Shown here in pieces: positions 1 through 7,478 of a stretch of DNA of 23,214 nucleotides. The notes beneath the pieces were generated by a model. That model saw only the letters and a program-made list of their open reading frames with translations, made no database searches and had not been told where the DNA came from. How positions within the stretch are numbered: position 1 is the first letter of the stretch; each line of letters begins with the position of its first letter. The stretch is taken from the NCBI GenBank assembly GCA_902767385.1, contig CACXHA010000090.1:1-23214 (forward strand). Direction: 5' to 3'. Source of the stretch: an uncultured Elusimicrobium sp. (GTDB lineage Bacteria; Elusimicrobiota; Elusimicrobia; Elusimicrobiales; Elusimicrobiaceae). The position numbers were made by a program, and so were the translations under genes.

Positions 1-40
1 TAACGACAAAGTGAGCTTATACATAATCAAGTTCCTCACT

Positions 41-78
41 AAAAAGAAACTCCCTTACCTTTTAAGTATAAGGGAGTT
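41..78 (-). terminator. Intrinsic terminator of the 102-1325 protease gene
   Basis: A perfect 10-bp inverted repeat (AACTCCCTTA at 48-57, TAAGGGAGTT at 69-78) encloses an 11-nt loop. Read on the minus strand it lies 23 bases past the protease stop codon and is followed by a T-rich tract (complement of 41-47). The plus-strand side has no T-run, so it serves the minus-strand gene. Bases 1-40 hold nothing I can identify. Confidence 0.8.
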
Positions 79-101
79 ACCATAAAATTCAAGGGAAAAA
101 A

Positions 102-1325
102 CTATTTTCGCAGTGCCGCGGGCGGTAACGGGTACAGTACGCTGGACATGTTGGGCGTATTTTCTACGTACCACCCTTTTTCATTTTTTACCCAATGGCT
201 GCGCCCAATGTGCACCCGCACGTACGCCACTTGGGGTTGAAAACGCAGCGCCACTTCCGCCGCCGAATAAGACACTTTATAGTCTATTTGTTTATGCCAA
301 AGTTGCTTAAGGTCTTTATCTAATAGTTCAATTTCCGACACATACTCATTGATAGACAGATGCGTAATTTCATACCCGCCCAAACGTACGGCAAGGGGTT
401 TGGAGGACGGTTTGTGATAGGCATTTACCAGTTCTTGCAGGAAAGAGGCCGGGGCCACGTACCCCACGTCGCCTTTTTTCACTTTCGGGCGGTGCAAGCG
501 GAAGGCATTACGCAGTTCATCTACGGAATTTTGTTCAGATAAATATTCACTGCCAATATGTACCCCGGCCAGTTGGGATTGTTCGTTTACAATCGGGCTG
601 CCGCAATAGCCGGCACGCTCGCCGTGGTAGGCGGCAGGAATCTGCGCGGTTAAAATACCGCCGGACGTAGTGCCCACCAGTTGAAAAGCTTGCTCGGTCA
701 AAATACTGCGCGCGTATCCTACGGAATAAACTTGCTGCGGAAAAGTATTTGCTTGCGTGCTAAGCGGCAAGGCGGAAAGCAAGGGCTCGTCCTCTTTTCT
801 AAATTTGACTAAGGCCAAATCTCCCGTAGTGCTAGAAGAAAGCTGCACCACCCACGCCGGAATTGCTTGTATGCCTTGCGGGGTTTGTACCGCAGCGGTA
901 AATTTATAAGATATCATCCCTGCTTCCACCGCCGCATCGCGCAAAATGTGCATAGGAACCGCACCGTAAATTTCTTCTTGCCCTTGGTAAGTAGTTTTAA
1001 ATAACGAACCCGAAAGCGAGTGTTGGGTTGGGTTTTTGGAGGGAATCACCCGGAACACGGACGCACGGGATTGGGAAAGCACATTTGCCTGCAGTTTTTG
1101 CTGCGCGGCAATTTGGCGTTCCAGGGCGGCATTTTGTTGTTCCATTTTGGTAAGCAATGTACTTAGTTGCCGGTCCGTTAGGTTTTTGGTCAGTTGAGCC
1201 GTACGGGCGGGAGTTTCCACAATGCTTTTAATAAGGGATTGATAATTTACCTTTTTTTGGGCATACGCCGAGGGCCCCGCCACAAGCAGGCCCACTAAAA
1301 GGATACAAAGGGGAGTGTGTTTCAT
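102..1325 (-). CDS. Secreted chymotrypsin-fold (trypsin-like) protease with a cysteine in the nucleophile position
   Basis: A 407-residue protein. The reading frame is open up to 1367, but the ATG at 1325 starts directly on a signal peptide (MKHTPLC..., hydrophobic core, AYA cleavage site before Q23), so I use that start. Residues about 35-85 are Gln/Lys-rich and probably helical or coiled. Residues about 95-285 look like a chymotrypsin-fold protease: a GSLF strand, H126 in AVPMHIL, D169 in TGDLALVKF, and C241 in GYCGSPIV followed by the typical LAGVHIG strand. Serine enzymes of this fold have GDSGGP at that place. Here the Ser is Cys, as in viral 3C-like proteases. Spacing of the three residues (43 and 72) fits the fold. 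The C-terminal 110 residues are unassigned. It is monocistronic, with its own terminator. The fold is likely. The substrate is unknown, and secretion to periplasm or outside is inferred from the signal peptide. Confidence 0.75.
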   Translation of the reverse strand: MKHTPLCILLVGLLVAGPSAYAQKKVNYQSLIKSIVETPARTAQLTKNLTDRQLSTLLTKMEQQNAALERQIAAQQKLQANVLSQSRASVFRVIPSKNPTQHSLSGSLFKTTYQGQEEIYGAVPMHILRDAAVEAGMISYKFTAAVQTPQGIQAIPAWVVQLSSSTTGDLALVKFRKEDEPLLSALPLSTQANTFPQQVYSVGYARSILTEQAFQLVGTTSGGILTAQIPAAYHGERAGYCGSPIVNEQSQLAGVHIGSEYLSEQNSVDELRNAFRLHRPKVKKGDVGYVAPASFLQELVNAYHKPSSKPLAVRLGGYEITHLSINEYVSEIELLDKDLKQLWHKQIDYKVSYSAAEVALRFQPQVAYVRVHIGRSHWVKNEKGWYVENTPNMSSVLYPLPPAALRK

Positions 1326-1331
1326 ACTTGT

Positions 1332-1375
1332 ATTGTAGCGGTTTGTGAGGGGAAAAACCAGGGCCAAAGGACCTA
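1332..1375 (-). promoter_or_regulatory. Promoter and shared upstream element of the protease gene
   Basis: On the minus strand a -10-like TACAAT (1332-1337) ends six bases before the ATG at 1325, so transcription would begin on the start codon; no Shine-Dalgarno is present. No good -35 is seen. Instead the -35 zone is touched by CCAGGGCCAAAGGACCTA (plus strand, 1358-1375), which recurs with one mismatch upstream of the secreted-protein gene at 20651-21253. A second, weaker copy of its outer half (AGGACCTA) lies at 1391-1398. Function as an activator site is inference. Confidence 0.45.
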
Positions 1376-1420
1376 GTTCCTAGGGCAATTAGGACCTACT
1401 CAAAAGCCGCCCAAAAATAG

Positions 1421-1434
1421 TAAAATATCTTATA
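1421..1434 (+). promoter_or_regulatory. Possible -10 box of mnmE, near-leaderless transcript
   Basis: TAAAAT at 1421-1426 ends seven bases before the mnmE ATG at 1434, and there is no ribosome binding site in the 15 bases upstream of the ATG. If used, the transcript would begin at 1433 or 1434. The matching -35 region is poor, so this is a weak call. Confidence 0.35.
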
Positions 1435-2786
1435 TGCAAACTGATACCATTTGTGCATTGGCTAGCGGCCCGGCAAACGGAGCTGTGGCTATCGTTCGGC
1501 TTTCCGGCCCGCAAGCGCTTGAAATTTTAAACCGTACGGTTGCGCGCGCACGCGCGTGGGAGCCGCGGCGGCAAACCTTTTGCACCTTGTTGGACGGGGC
1601 CGAAGTATTGGACAAAGCCCTGGTAACGTATTTTGCGGCCCCGCACTCATTCACCGGGCAGGATGTGGTAGAGTTTGCGATTCACGGCTCGCCGTATATC
1701 AAGGGGCGGCTGTTGGAACTGTTGTGTGCTTACGGGGCGCGCCCGGCCCGGCGGGGGGAATTTAGTGAGCGCGCTTTTCTAAACGGCAAGTTGGACCTGG
1801 TGGAAGCGCAAGGCATTTGTGACGTAATTGCCGCCGGCAACAAAGCTGCCCACCAAGTGGCTATGAACCAACTGGGCGGGAAACTTTCCGCGCGCTTGCA
1901 AGAAATCAAAACCCATTTGACCGAACTGTTGGCGCAAATTGAAGTGCGTTTAGACGACGTAGACGAAGAAATGACCCCGCTTACAGACGATTTTATTACT
2001 ACCCGCACGCGCGAAGTTATCCACCATTTAAAAACATTAGCTGACACGTTTTGCGTCGGTAAGCTCATTAAAGACGGGCTCAAAGTAGCGCTGGTCGGCG
2101 TGCCCAACAGCGGCAAAAGCAGTTTGCTTAATGCACTAGTCGGTTTTGACCGCGCCATTGTGACCGACACCGCCGGCACCACGCGTGACACCGTAGAAGA
2201 AACGCTAGACGTAAACGGGCAGAAAATCATTTTGACCGATACCGCCGGCATCCGCGAGCACGCCGTAGATATTGCCGAGCAGGAAGGCATGCACCGCAGC
2301 GTGCGCGCCATGGAAAAAGCCGACGTGATTGTGTGGGTGACGGACGGCTCTTTGGGCGTGAGTGAGGCCGAAAAAGCGCTCTGGGCGCAAATCCAGTCCC
2401 AACATAAACGCACGATTGTGGTGCGCAACAAGACCGATAAAACGCCCGTACTTTTGGATTTACCTGCCGAGGTAAAAGGGGCACAAGTCATAGACGTTTC
2501 GTGCAAAACGGGCCAGGGGGTGGACACGCTAAAAGCCGCCCTTACGCAAGAATTAAATGCCGCCCAAAGTGAGGACGGGCTGTTGATTTCCAACCTGCGC
2601 CACTACGAGGCCCTGGTCAAAGCGCAAACGGAACTGGAAGAAGGACTGTTAAAATTAGACCAGGGCGGCGAGGTCATTGCCGAGCATATCCGCGGCGCGC
2701 TCTCGCACCTTAAGGAACTGATTGGCGAAGTAACGCCCGACGAAATACTCGGCGTCATCTTTTCAAGTTTTTGTATGGGGAAATAA
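1434..2786 (+). CDS. mnmE: tRNA U34 modification GTPase MnmE (TrmE)
   Basis: A 450-residue protein, the usual length. It works with MnmG to install the aminomethyl or carboxymethylaminomethyl group on wobble uridine 34 of certain tRNAs, using a folate-derived one-carbon unit, GTP and K+. The N-terminal folate-binding domain begins TICALASGPANGAVAIVRLS. The G domain has a P-loop at G222-S229 (GVPNSGKS), the switch region TAGTTRD, DTAG at 269-272 and NKTD at 332-335. The C-terminus is FCMGK, the family's FC[IM]GK tail with the catalytic Cys447. It is the first gene of the plus-strand string. mnmG starts on the base after its stop codon, so the two partners are translationally coupled. Confidence 0.97.
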   Translation: MQTDTICALASGPANGAVAIVRLSGPQALEILNRTVARARAWEPRRQTFCTLLDGAEVLDKALVTYFAAPHSFTGQDVVEFAIHGSPYIKGRLLELLCAYGARPARRGEFSERAFLNGKLDLVEAQGICDVIAAGNKAAHQVAMNQLGGKLSARLQEIKTHLTELLAQIEVRLDDVDEEMTPLTDDFITTRTREVIHHLKTLADTFCVGKLIKDGLKVALVGVPNSGKSSLLNALVGFDRAIVTDTAGTTRDTVEETLDVNGQKIILTDTAGIREHAVDIAEQEGMHRSVRAMEKADVIVWVTDGSLGVSEAEKALWAQIQSQHKRTIVVRNKTDKTPVLLDLPAEVKGAQVIDVSCKTGQGVDTLKAALTQELNAAQSEDGLLISNLRHYEALVKAQTELEEGLLKLDQGGEVIAEHIRGALSHLKELIGEVTPDEILGVIFSSFCMGK

Positions 2787-4571
2787 ATGTTTGTTTGTCC
2801 GGACAGATATGAAGTGATTGTAATTGGCGGCGGGCACGCCGGGTGCGAGGCCGCTTTGGCCGCGGCTAAACTGGGCGCGCGCACGCTGCTACTTACGCAA
2901 AGTTTAGACACCATTGCCCAAATGTCCTGCAACCCGTCTATCGGCGGAATTGCCAAGGGGCAAATCGTGCGCGAGATTGACGCCCTGGGCGGTGCGATGG
3001 GCCGCGTGACGGATATTTCCTCGCTCCATTATCATTTGCTTAATACCGGCAAAGGCCCGGCGGTGCACTCTCCGCGCGTGCAGTGCGATAAGAAAATTTA
3101 CCAGTTTACCTTTAAGCATTTCTTAGAAAAACAACTTAATTTGGACATCATGCAAGACGAGGCCGCCCAAGTTTGCACCGACGATAAAGGCGTGTGCGGC
3201 GTGCGTACGGTGCGTGATACGTTCTATCATACCCGCTCCGTTATTTTAACTACCGGCACTTTTTTGGCGGGTACCATACACATTGGAACGGTGATGACCC
3301 CCGGCGGGCGGTACAACGATATGCCGTCTAACGCGCTTTCCAAAAATCTGCGCGAAGAACTAAAACTTAATATCGCACGCTTTAAAACCGGGACTCCCAT
3401 GCGCATCAACGCGCGCAATTTAGAGTTTGATAAATTCCGCCCGCAACCCAGTGATAACCCGCCCTGGACCATGAGCCATTTTACCGATTTAGACGAAATT
3501 GCACACAAAAATTTTGGCCAGTGCTACATCACGCACACCACGCTAAAAACCGATAAAATTCTGCGCGACAATTTTATGCGCTCGGCCCTGTACGGCGGCA
3601 ATATCCATAGCCAAGGGCCGCGCTATTGCCCGTCGGTAGAAGATAAAATTAAAAAATTTCCGGAGGTTACTTCGCACCCGCTTTTTTTGGAGCCGGAAGG
3701 TTTTTATACCGAGGAATATTATATTCAGGGCTTTTCAACCTCTATGCCCGAAGACGTACAACGCGCGCTCATCGCCTCGGTACCGGGACTGGAAAAATGT
3801 TCCATTACCCGCCCCGGTTACGCCGTAGAATATGATTATAGTGACCCGAAAGATTTATTTCCGTCCTTGCAACACAAAGCGGTGCCCGGCCTGTTTTTAG
3901 CCGGCCAAATTAACGGCACTACCGGTTATGAAGAAGCCGGCGGACAAGGGTTAATCGCGGGGATTAACGCCGCGCACTACGTACAAGGCAAAGAGCCCTT
4001 TGTCTTGCGGCGCGACGAGGCGTATATCGGCGTACTGATTGACGACCTGGTCAACAAAGGTGTCAACGAACCCTACCGCATGTTTACTTCGCGCGCGGAG
4101 TACCGCATTTTGCTGCGTAACGATAATGCCGACTTGCGCCTAACCCCTTACGGCCTAAAATTGGGGTTGGTGGACGCCAAGTATCAAAAACCATTTGAAA
4201 ATTACAAGCACCTGTGCGAAGATTTATGCGAAGGCAAAACGCCAAAAGCGGACCTTGATTTAGGCCCCTGGCGTGCGGAAAATGCACAGCGCTACGCCGA
4301 CGTGCAACATAAATACGCCGGGTACTTTGAGCGCAATAAAAAAGATGCCCAAAAACTGGCTGATTTGGATAACATCAAAATCCCCGCCGGCTTTGATCCC
4401 GCCGCGGTTCGCGGACTACTCTTTGAAAGTGCGCAAAAACTGCGCGAAGTACAACCGCAAACGTTGGGGCAAGCCAGCCGTATCCCGGGCGTTACGCCGG
4501 CCGATATGCAGCTTTTGGCAATTCACATTGAACGGTTTAGGAAGTTAAAAAATGCACAAAAAACTCACTAA
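2787..4571 (+). CDS. mnmG: tRNA U34 modification enzyme MnmG (GidA), FAD-dependent
   Basis: A 594-residue flavoprotein partner of MnmE, slightly shorter than the roughly 620-630 usual in Proteobacteria but with all blocks present. The FAD-binding Rossmann motif is at residues 11-20 (IVIGGGHAGC). The two family cysteines are C48 (SCNPSIGG) and C281 (YCPSVEDK). Also present are TGTFLAGTIHIG, RFKTGTPMRI and the second nucleotide-binding block LFLAGQINGTTGYEEAGGQG. The C-terminal helical domain that contacts MnmE ends with the conserved LGQASRIPGVTPADM. A GGGG Shine-Dalgarno lies inside the end of mnmE. The last 20 bases overlap rsmG. Confidence 0.97.
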   Translation: MFVCPDRYEVIVIGGGHAGCEAALAAAKLGARTLLLTQSLDTIAQMSCNPSIGGIAKGQIVREIDALGGAMGRVTDISSLHYHLLNTGKGPAVHSPRVQCDKKIYQFTFKHFLEKQLNLDIMQDEAAQVCTDDKGVCGVRTVRDTFYHTRSVILTTGTFLAGTIHIGTVMTPGGRYNDMPSNALSKNLREELKLNIARFKTGTPMRINARNLEFDKFRPQPSDNPPWTMSHFTDLDEIAHKNFGQCYITHTTLKTDKILRDNFMRSALYGGNIHSQGPRYCPSVEDKIKKFPEVTSHPLFLEPEGFYTEEYYIQGFSTSMPEDVQRALIASVPGLEKCSITRPGYAVEYDYSDPKDLFPSLQHKAVPGLFLAGQINGTTGYEEAGGQGLIAGINAAHYVQGKEPFVLRRDEAYIGVLIDDLVNKGVNEPYRMFTSRAEYRILLRNDNADLRLTPYGLKLGLVDAKYQKPFENYKHLCEDLCEGKTPKADLDLGPWRAENAQRYADVQHKYAGYFERNKKDAQKLADLDNIKIPAGFDPAAVRGLLFESAQKLREVQPQTLGQASRIPGVTPADMQLLAIHIERFRKLKNAQKTH

Positions 4572-5178
4572 CTATGCCGCTCAAATCGGCCTGCCGCTTA
4601 CGCAAGCACAAGGGGAAAAACTGCTGGCGTACGCGCGCTGCGTGTGGGATAAAAAAGATGTGTTAAATTTAACTTCCGCCGCCACGTTTGACGAAGTGGT
4701 GGGCCGCCATATTTGCGACGGACTTACTGCCGCGGCCGAAATGCAAAAACACTTCCCGGTGCAAACTGCGCTGCAACTGGCGGATATGGGCGCGGGGTGT
4801 GGGTATATCGGTATGACGTTAGCCGTAGCGTTGCCGCAAGCGCACGTTACGCTTGTAGAAAGTTTGGAAAAACGCTGCAAATTTATGAACTGGGCCGCAC
4901 TGACGGCGGGAATATCCAACGTAACGGTCAAAAATGCACGCTTGGGGCAAGGCACTCATTTTGCCTTTGACGTTGTAACCGAGCGCGCCATGGGCCAACT
5001 GCCCGACATTTTTGCAATTTGTATGGACGCCGTTAAGCCGGGGGGGATTTTTATGGCGTTTCAAGGGGCGCACCCGCAGGAAGTAACCGGGCACGCGCCG
5101 CTTGTGCAACAAAAATATACATTACCCGGCGACAATACACCCCGCTATTTGGTACTATTTAAGAAATCGTATGCGTAA
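4552..5178 (+). CDS. rsmG: 16S rRNA (guanine-N7) methyltransferase RsmG (GidB)
   Basis: A 208-residue SAM-dependent methyltransferase, the normal length for the family that methylates N7 of G527 in 16S rRNA. The N-terminal part has the typical W-KK-D-LNLTS and GRHICDGL blocks. The SAM-binding site is LADMGAGCGYIGMTLAVALP, followed by the acidic strand-2 end VTLVES. The glycine loop differs from the more common D-[IL]-G-[ST]-G-A-G-x-P-G, which is a small deviation rather than a loss of function. It overlaps the end of mnmG by 20 bases and the start of the peptidase gene by 8. The mnmE-mnmG-rsmG order is common, usually near oriC. Confidence 0.92.
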   Translation: MHKKLTNYAAQIGLPLTQAQGEKLLAYARCVWDKKDVLNLTSAATFDEVVGRHICDGLTAAAEMQKHFPVQTALQLADMGAGCGYIGMTLAVALPQAHVTLVESLEKRCKFMNWAALTAGISNVTVKNARLGQGTHFAFDVVTERAMGQLPDIFAICMDAVKPGGIFMAFQGAHPQEVTGHAPLVQQKYTLPGDNTPRYLVLFKKSYA

Positions 5179-6343
5179 CATGGGGATTAAAGTTTTAGCA
5201 TTATTTGCGGTGCTGCTATCGGTAGCGGCACTGTTGCACGCGTTTGGAGTTAAAGACGTGGTTAATTCCCTCACTACCGATAAAAAACACTTTTCACAAC
5301 ATAGCGAGTCCGCCAACAGCCAAGCCAGTACCGTAGTTGCTAACGACGACCAAACCCGCGGGCATGCGCAAGAAATGCGCCCGGATATTTCCGTTCCGCC
5401 GCCCGGTAGCACGCTAGCCGACACCCCGCAAGAAGCCCCCACCAGCCAGGCCGAGTCCTTGATTACCGGCTTAGAGCGTGTGGCAACTACCGCTTCCAAC
5501 GCGGACTTTTCCGACGAAATTCCGGTGGAATCTTACCGCCCGGCCAACGCGGCCCAAAAAGTGCGTTGGGTGCCACCGCCGCCCGGATTTTTAACCGGCG
5601 ATACGTTTAACTATCTCATCTACCGCGAAAAAGACCCCGTTACCCCCAAAGTCAAAAATGTGCTAGATACGATTCACGGTAACCTCATGTTGGATTTGAC
5701 CCCGTTTACCGTAGTAGCCAAACCGGGCAAAATTCTTGTCATGCTCTTTGACCAAAAACAGTCTTATACCGATTTTACCCAACGCCCGGCTTGGAGCGGT
5801 GCCGCGTCGGACTTGCAATCCGACACCATGTACGTGATTGAAAAAACCGGGTTTTATCCGCTGACCGTACACGAGCTGACACACCTGTACTTTGACCAAT
5901 ACTTTTTGCCCAAACTCTCGCCGTTGTGGCTGTCCGAAGGGGTGGCGGTGTATATGCAAGTGTATGCCAGCAAGCAAAAGCCCGGCTATGCCGTCAAGCG
6001 CCTAAAAGAAATTTTGGAAACGGGCAAAATGATTTCTTTTGATGAAATGATGTCCGCCCAAACGCTTAAAGATTATCCCAAAGACAAGGCGGAAATGTGG
6101 TACACCGAGGCGTACGCGCTAATTGACTATTTGCTTAATACCCGCAGCCGCGACGAGTTTTACAAATTTTGCACCGAACTTAAAAACGGCGCGCCCGTTC
6201 ACCAAGCACTTTACCGCGCTTACGGCATGCCGTTTAACAAAGTAAGCACGCTGCAAAACGTGTGGTTTCACGATTTGCAAAAAGCGTACAAAGAGGGAAA
6301 AATTTTAAACAGCTCGCGTCCGCCCGCCGGGAGGAAAAACTGA
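5171..6343 (+). CDS. Membrane-anchored gluzincin-type zinc peptidase (peptidase MA-like domain)
   Basis: A 390-residue protein from the ATG at 5171. The frame is open back to 5102, but this ATG directly precedes the signal anchor. An ATG at 5180 is also possible, and neither has a strong ribosome binding site. Residues about 4-24 form a hydrophobic signal anchor. Residues about 30-145 are low-complexity (Ser, Gln, Pro, Ala) with a PPPG stretch, probably a disordered linker. The C-terminal domain carries H234-E235-L-T-H238 and, after 17 residues, WLSEGVAVYM with E256. That HExxH plus downstream Glu layout is of the gluzincin, peptidase-MA class. It overlaps rsmG by 8 bases and rsmH by 1 base, in the place where mraZ often lies in other dcw clusters. 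The substrate is unknown; envelope location and a link to division are inferred from the anchor and the context. Confidence 0.8.
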   Translation: MRNMGIKVLALFAVLLSVAALLHAFGVKDVVNSLTTDKKHFSQHSESANSQASTVVANDDQTRGHAQEMRPDISVPPPGSTLADTPQEAPTSQAESLITGLERVATTASNADFSDEIPVESYRPANAAQKVRWVPPPPGFLTGDTFNYLIYREKDPVTPKVKNVLDTIHGNLMLDLTPFTVVAKPGKILVMLFDQKQSYTDFTQRPAWSGAASDLQSDTMYVIEKTGFYPLTVHELTHLYFDQYFLPKLSPLWLSEGVAVYMQVYASKQKPGYAVKRLKEILETGKMISFDEMMSAQTLKDYPKDKAEMWYTEAYALIDYLLNTRSRDEFYKFCTELKNGAPVHQALYRAYGMPFNKVSTLQNVWFHDLQKAYKEGKILNSSRPPAGRKN

Positions 6344-7218
6344 TGTGGACCCATATCCCCATTTTAGCTAACGAAATAGCCGATTTCTTGCTCTTAAACC
6401 CGCAAGGGGTGTATGTGGACGGTACACTCGGGTTAGGCGGGCACACGAAACTGTTTTTAAGTAAGTTAGGCCCACAAGCGCGCGTATTTGGGTTTGATAA
6501 AGACCCGCACGCTTTAAAAATGGCAAAGGAGCGCGTGAATGACCCGCGTTTAATTGCCACGCACGCCAGTTATTTGCAAGCGCCCGACGTACTGGCCGCA
6601 AACGGTGTAAACGGCGTGGACGGGGCGCTGTTTGATTTGGGGCTTAGCTCCTATCAGGTGGACGACCCGGACCGCGGCTTTAGCATTGTGCGCGACGGCC
6701 CCTTGGATATGCGCTTTGATACCACGCAAACGCTAACGGCGGCGCAAATCGTCAACACGTGGGGATTAGACGAACTGGAACGCATTTTTAGAGACTTTGG
6801 CGAAGAACACCGCGCCGCGCAAGTAGCGCATGCCATCGTAACCGCGCGCCGCACAGCACCCCTTCAAACGACGTTTGATTTAAAGCGCGTGGCGGAAACG
6901 GTTTTAGGGCCGCAACGCGGGCGGGTACACCCGGCTACGCAAATTTTTCAGGCGCTACGCATTGCGTGCAACCAGGAGTTGGCGTGTGTGGAACAAGTGC
7001 CGGGCGTCATTACCCAAATTTTAAAACCCGGTGCCCGTGCGGCGGTGCTGACGTTCCACTCCTTAGAAGACCGCTTGATTAAAAACCGTTTTAAAGCATT
7101 GGCAGCCGACGGAAAATGGCGGCTGGTCAATAAGCACACCGTTGTCCCTTCGCGCGCGGAAATTTGCCAAAATCCCCGGGCGCGCAGTGCTAAATTACGC
7201 GTGATAGAGAGAGTATGA
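6343..7218 (+). CDS. rsmH: 16S rRNA (cytosine-N4) methyltransferase RsmH (MraW)
   Basis: A 291-residue protein. I chose the ATG at 6343, which overlaps the peptidase stop by one base (TGATG) and has a GGAGG Shine-Dalgarno at 6330-6334. The longer frame back to 6262 would only add residues not typical of the family. RsmH methylates N4 of C1402 in 16S rRNA. Visible blocks are VDGTLGLGGHT (SAM loop), FGFDKDPHAL, the FDLGLSSYQVDDPDRGFS block, PLDMRFD, the HPATQIFQALRIACNQEL block and LTFHSLEDR. It is the first canonical mra/dcw gene of the string. Confidence 0.96.
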   Translation: MWTHIPILANEIADFLLLNPQGVYVDGTLGLGGHTKLFLSKLGPQARVFGFDKDPHALKMAKERVNDPRLIATHASYLQAPDVLAANGVNGVDGALFDLGLSSYQVDDPDRGFSIVRDGPLDMRFDTTQTLTAAQIVNTWGLDELERIFRDFGEEHRAAQVAHAIVTARRTAPLQTTFDLKRVAETVLGPQRGRVHPATQIFQALRIACNQELACVEQVPGVITQILKPGARAAVLTFHSLEDRLIKNRFKALAADGKWRLVNKHTVVPSRAEICQNPRARSAKLRVIERV

Positions 7219-7478
7219 GAAAACAATTATTATTAGGTTTGCTTATTTTTTGTGTGTGGGCGTTTATTATTACGTTTATCCATATTAACGTAGTTCGCAG
7301 CGGGCGCATTGTCAGCCAGTTGCAACGGGAAGCGGATATTAAAGAAGCACGCAACCAGTATGAAGAACTGGAAATTGCGCGGCTCTCCGGACCGGAAATT
7401 ATCACCACGTTTGCCAGTGAAAAACTGGGACTAGTGCAAATAAAACCACACGAAGTTTTTGTATTGGAAGATAAATGA
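7215..7478 (+). CDS. ftsL: FtsL-like division protein
   Basis: An 87-residue bitopic protein: a three-residue cytoplasmic end (MRK), one membrane span (about 4-26), then a charged helical or coiled-coil stretch (about 32-60) ending in EKLGLVQIKPHE, which resembles the E-x-LG-[LM]-x-xA/IxPxE end of FtsL. FtsL forms the FtsQLB-type complex that activates FtsWI at the septum. Sequence conservation of FtsL is weak, so the name rests on size, topology and position between rsmH and ftsI. It shares ATGA-type overlaps of 4 bases with both neighbours. Confidence 0.82.
   Translation: MRKQLLLGLLIFCVWAFIITFIHINVVRSGRIVSQLQREADIKEARNQYEELEIARLSGPEIITTFASEKLGLVQIKPHEVFVLEDK

Noticed and set aside
1358..1375. 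Sigma-54 promoter suggested by TTGGCCCTGG on the minus strand
   Set aside because: The GG of a -24 element is present but no GC follows at the required -12 spacing in either copy, and sigma-70-like -10 boxes are present instead.
1326..1433. Replication origin next to the gid genes
   Set aside because: mnmE-mnmG-rsmG often lie near oriC, but this gap is only 108 bases with no DnaA-box cluster or AT-rich unwinding stretch, and no dnaA, dnaN, rpmH, rnpA or yidC is adjacent.
1730..2593. A 287-codon open frame on the minus strand inside mnmE
   Set aside because: It is antisense to an intact mnmE, has low-complexity Ser/Val/Thr composition, no recognisable motif and no ribosome site. It is a shadow of the biased codon use of mnmE.
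5102..5170. Start of the zinc peptidase at 5102
   Set aside because: The extra 23 residues lie inside rsmG, are not signal-like, and would place a polar stretch before the signal anchor. The ATG at 5171 begins directly at the anchor.
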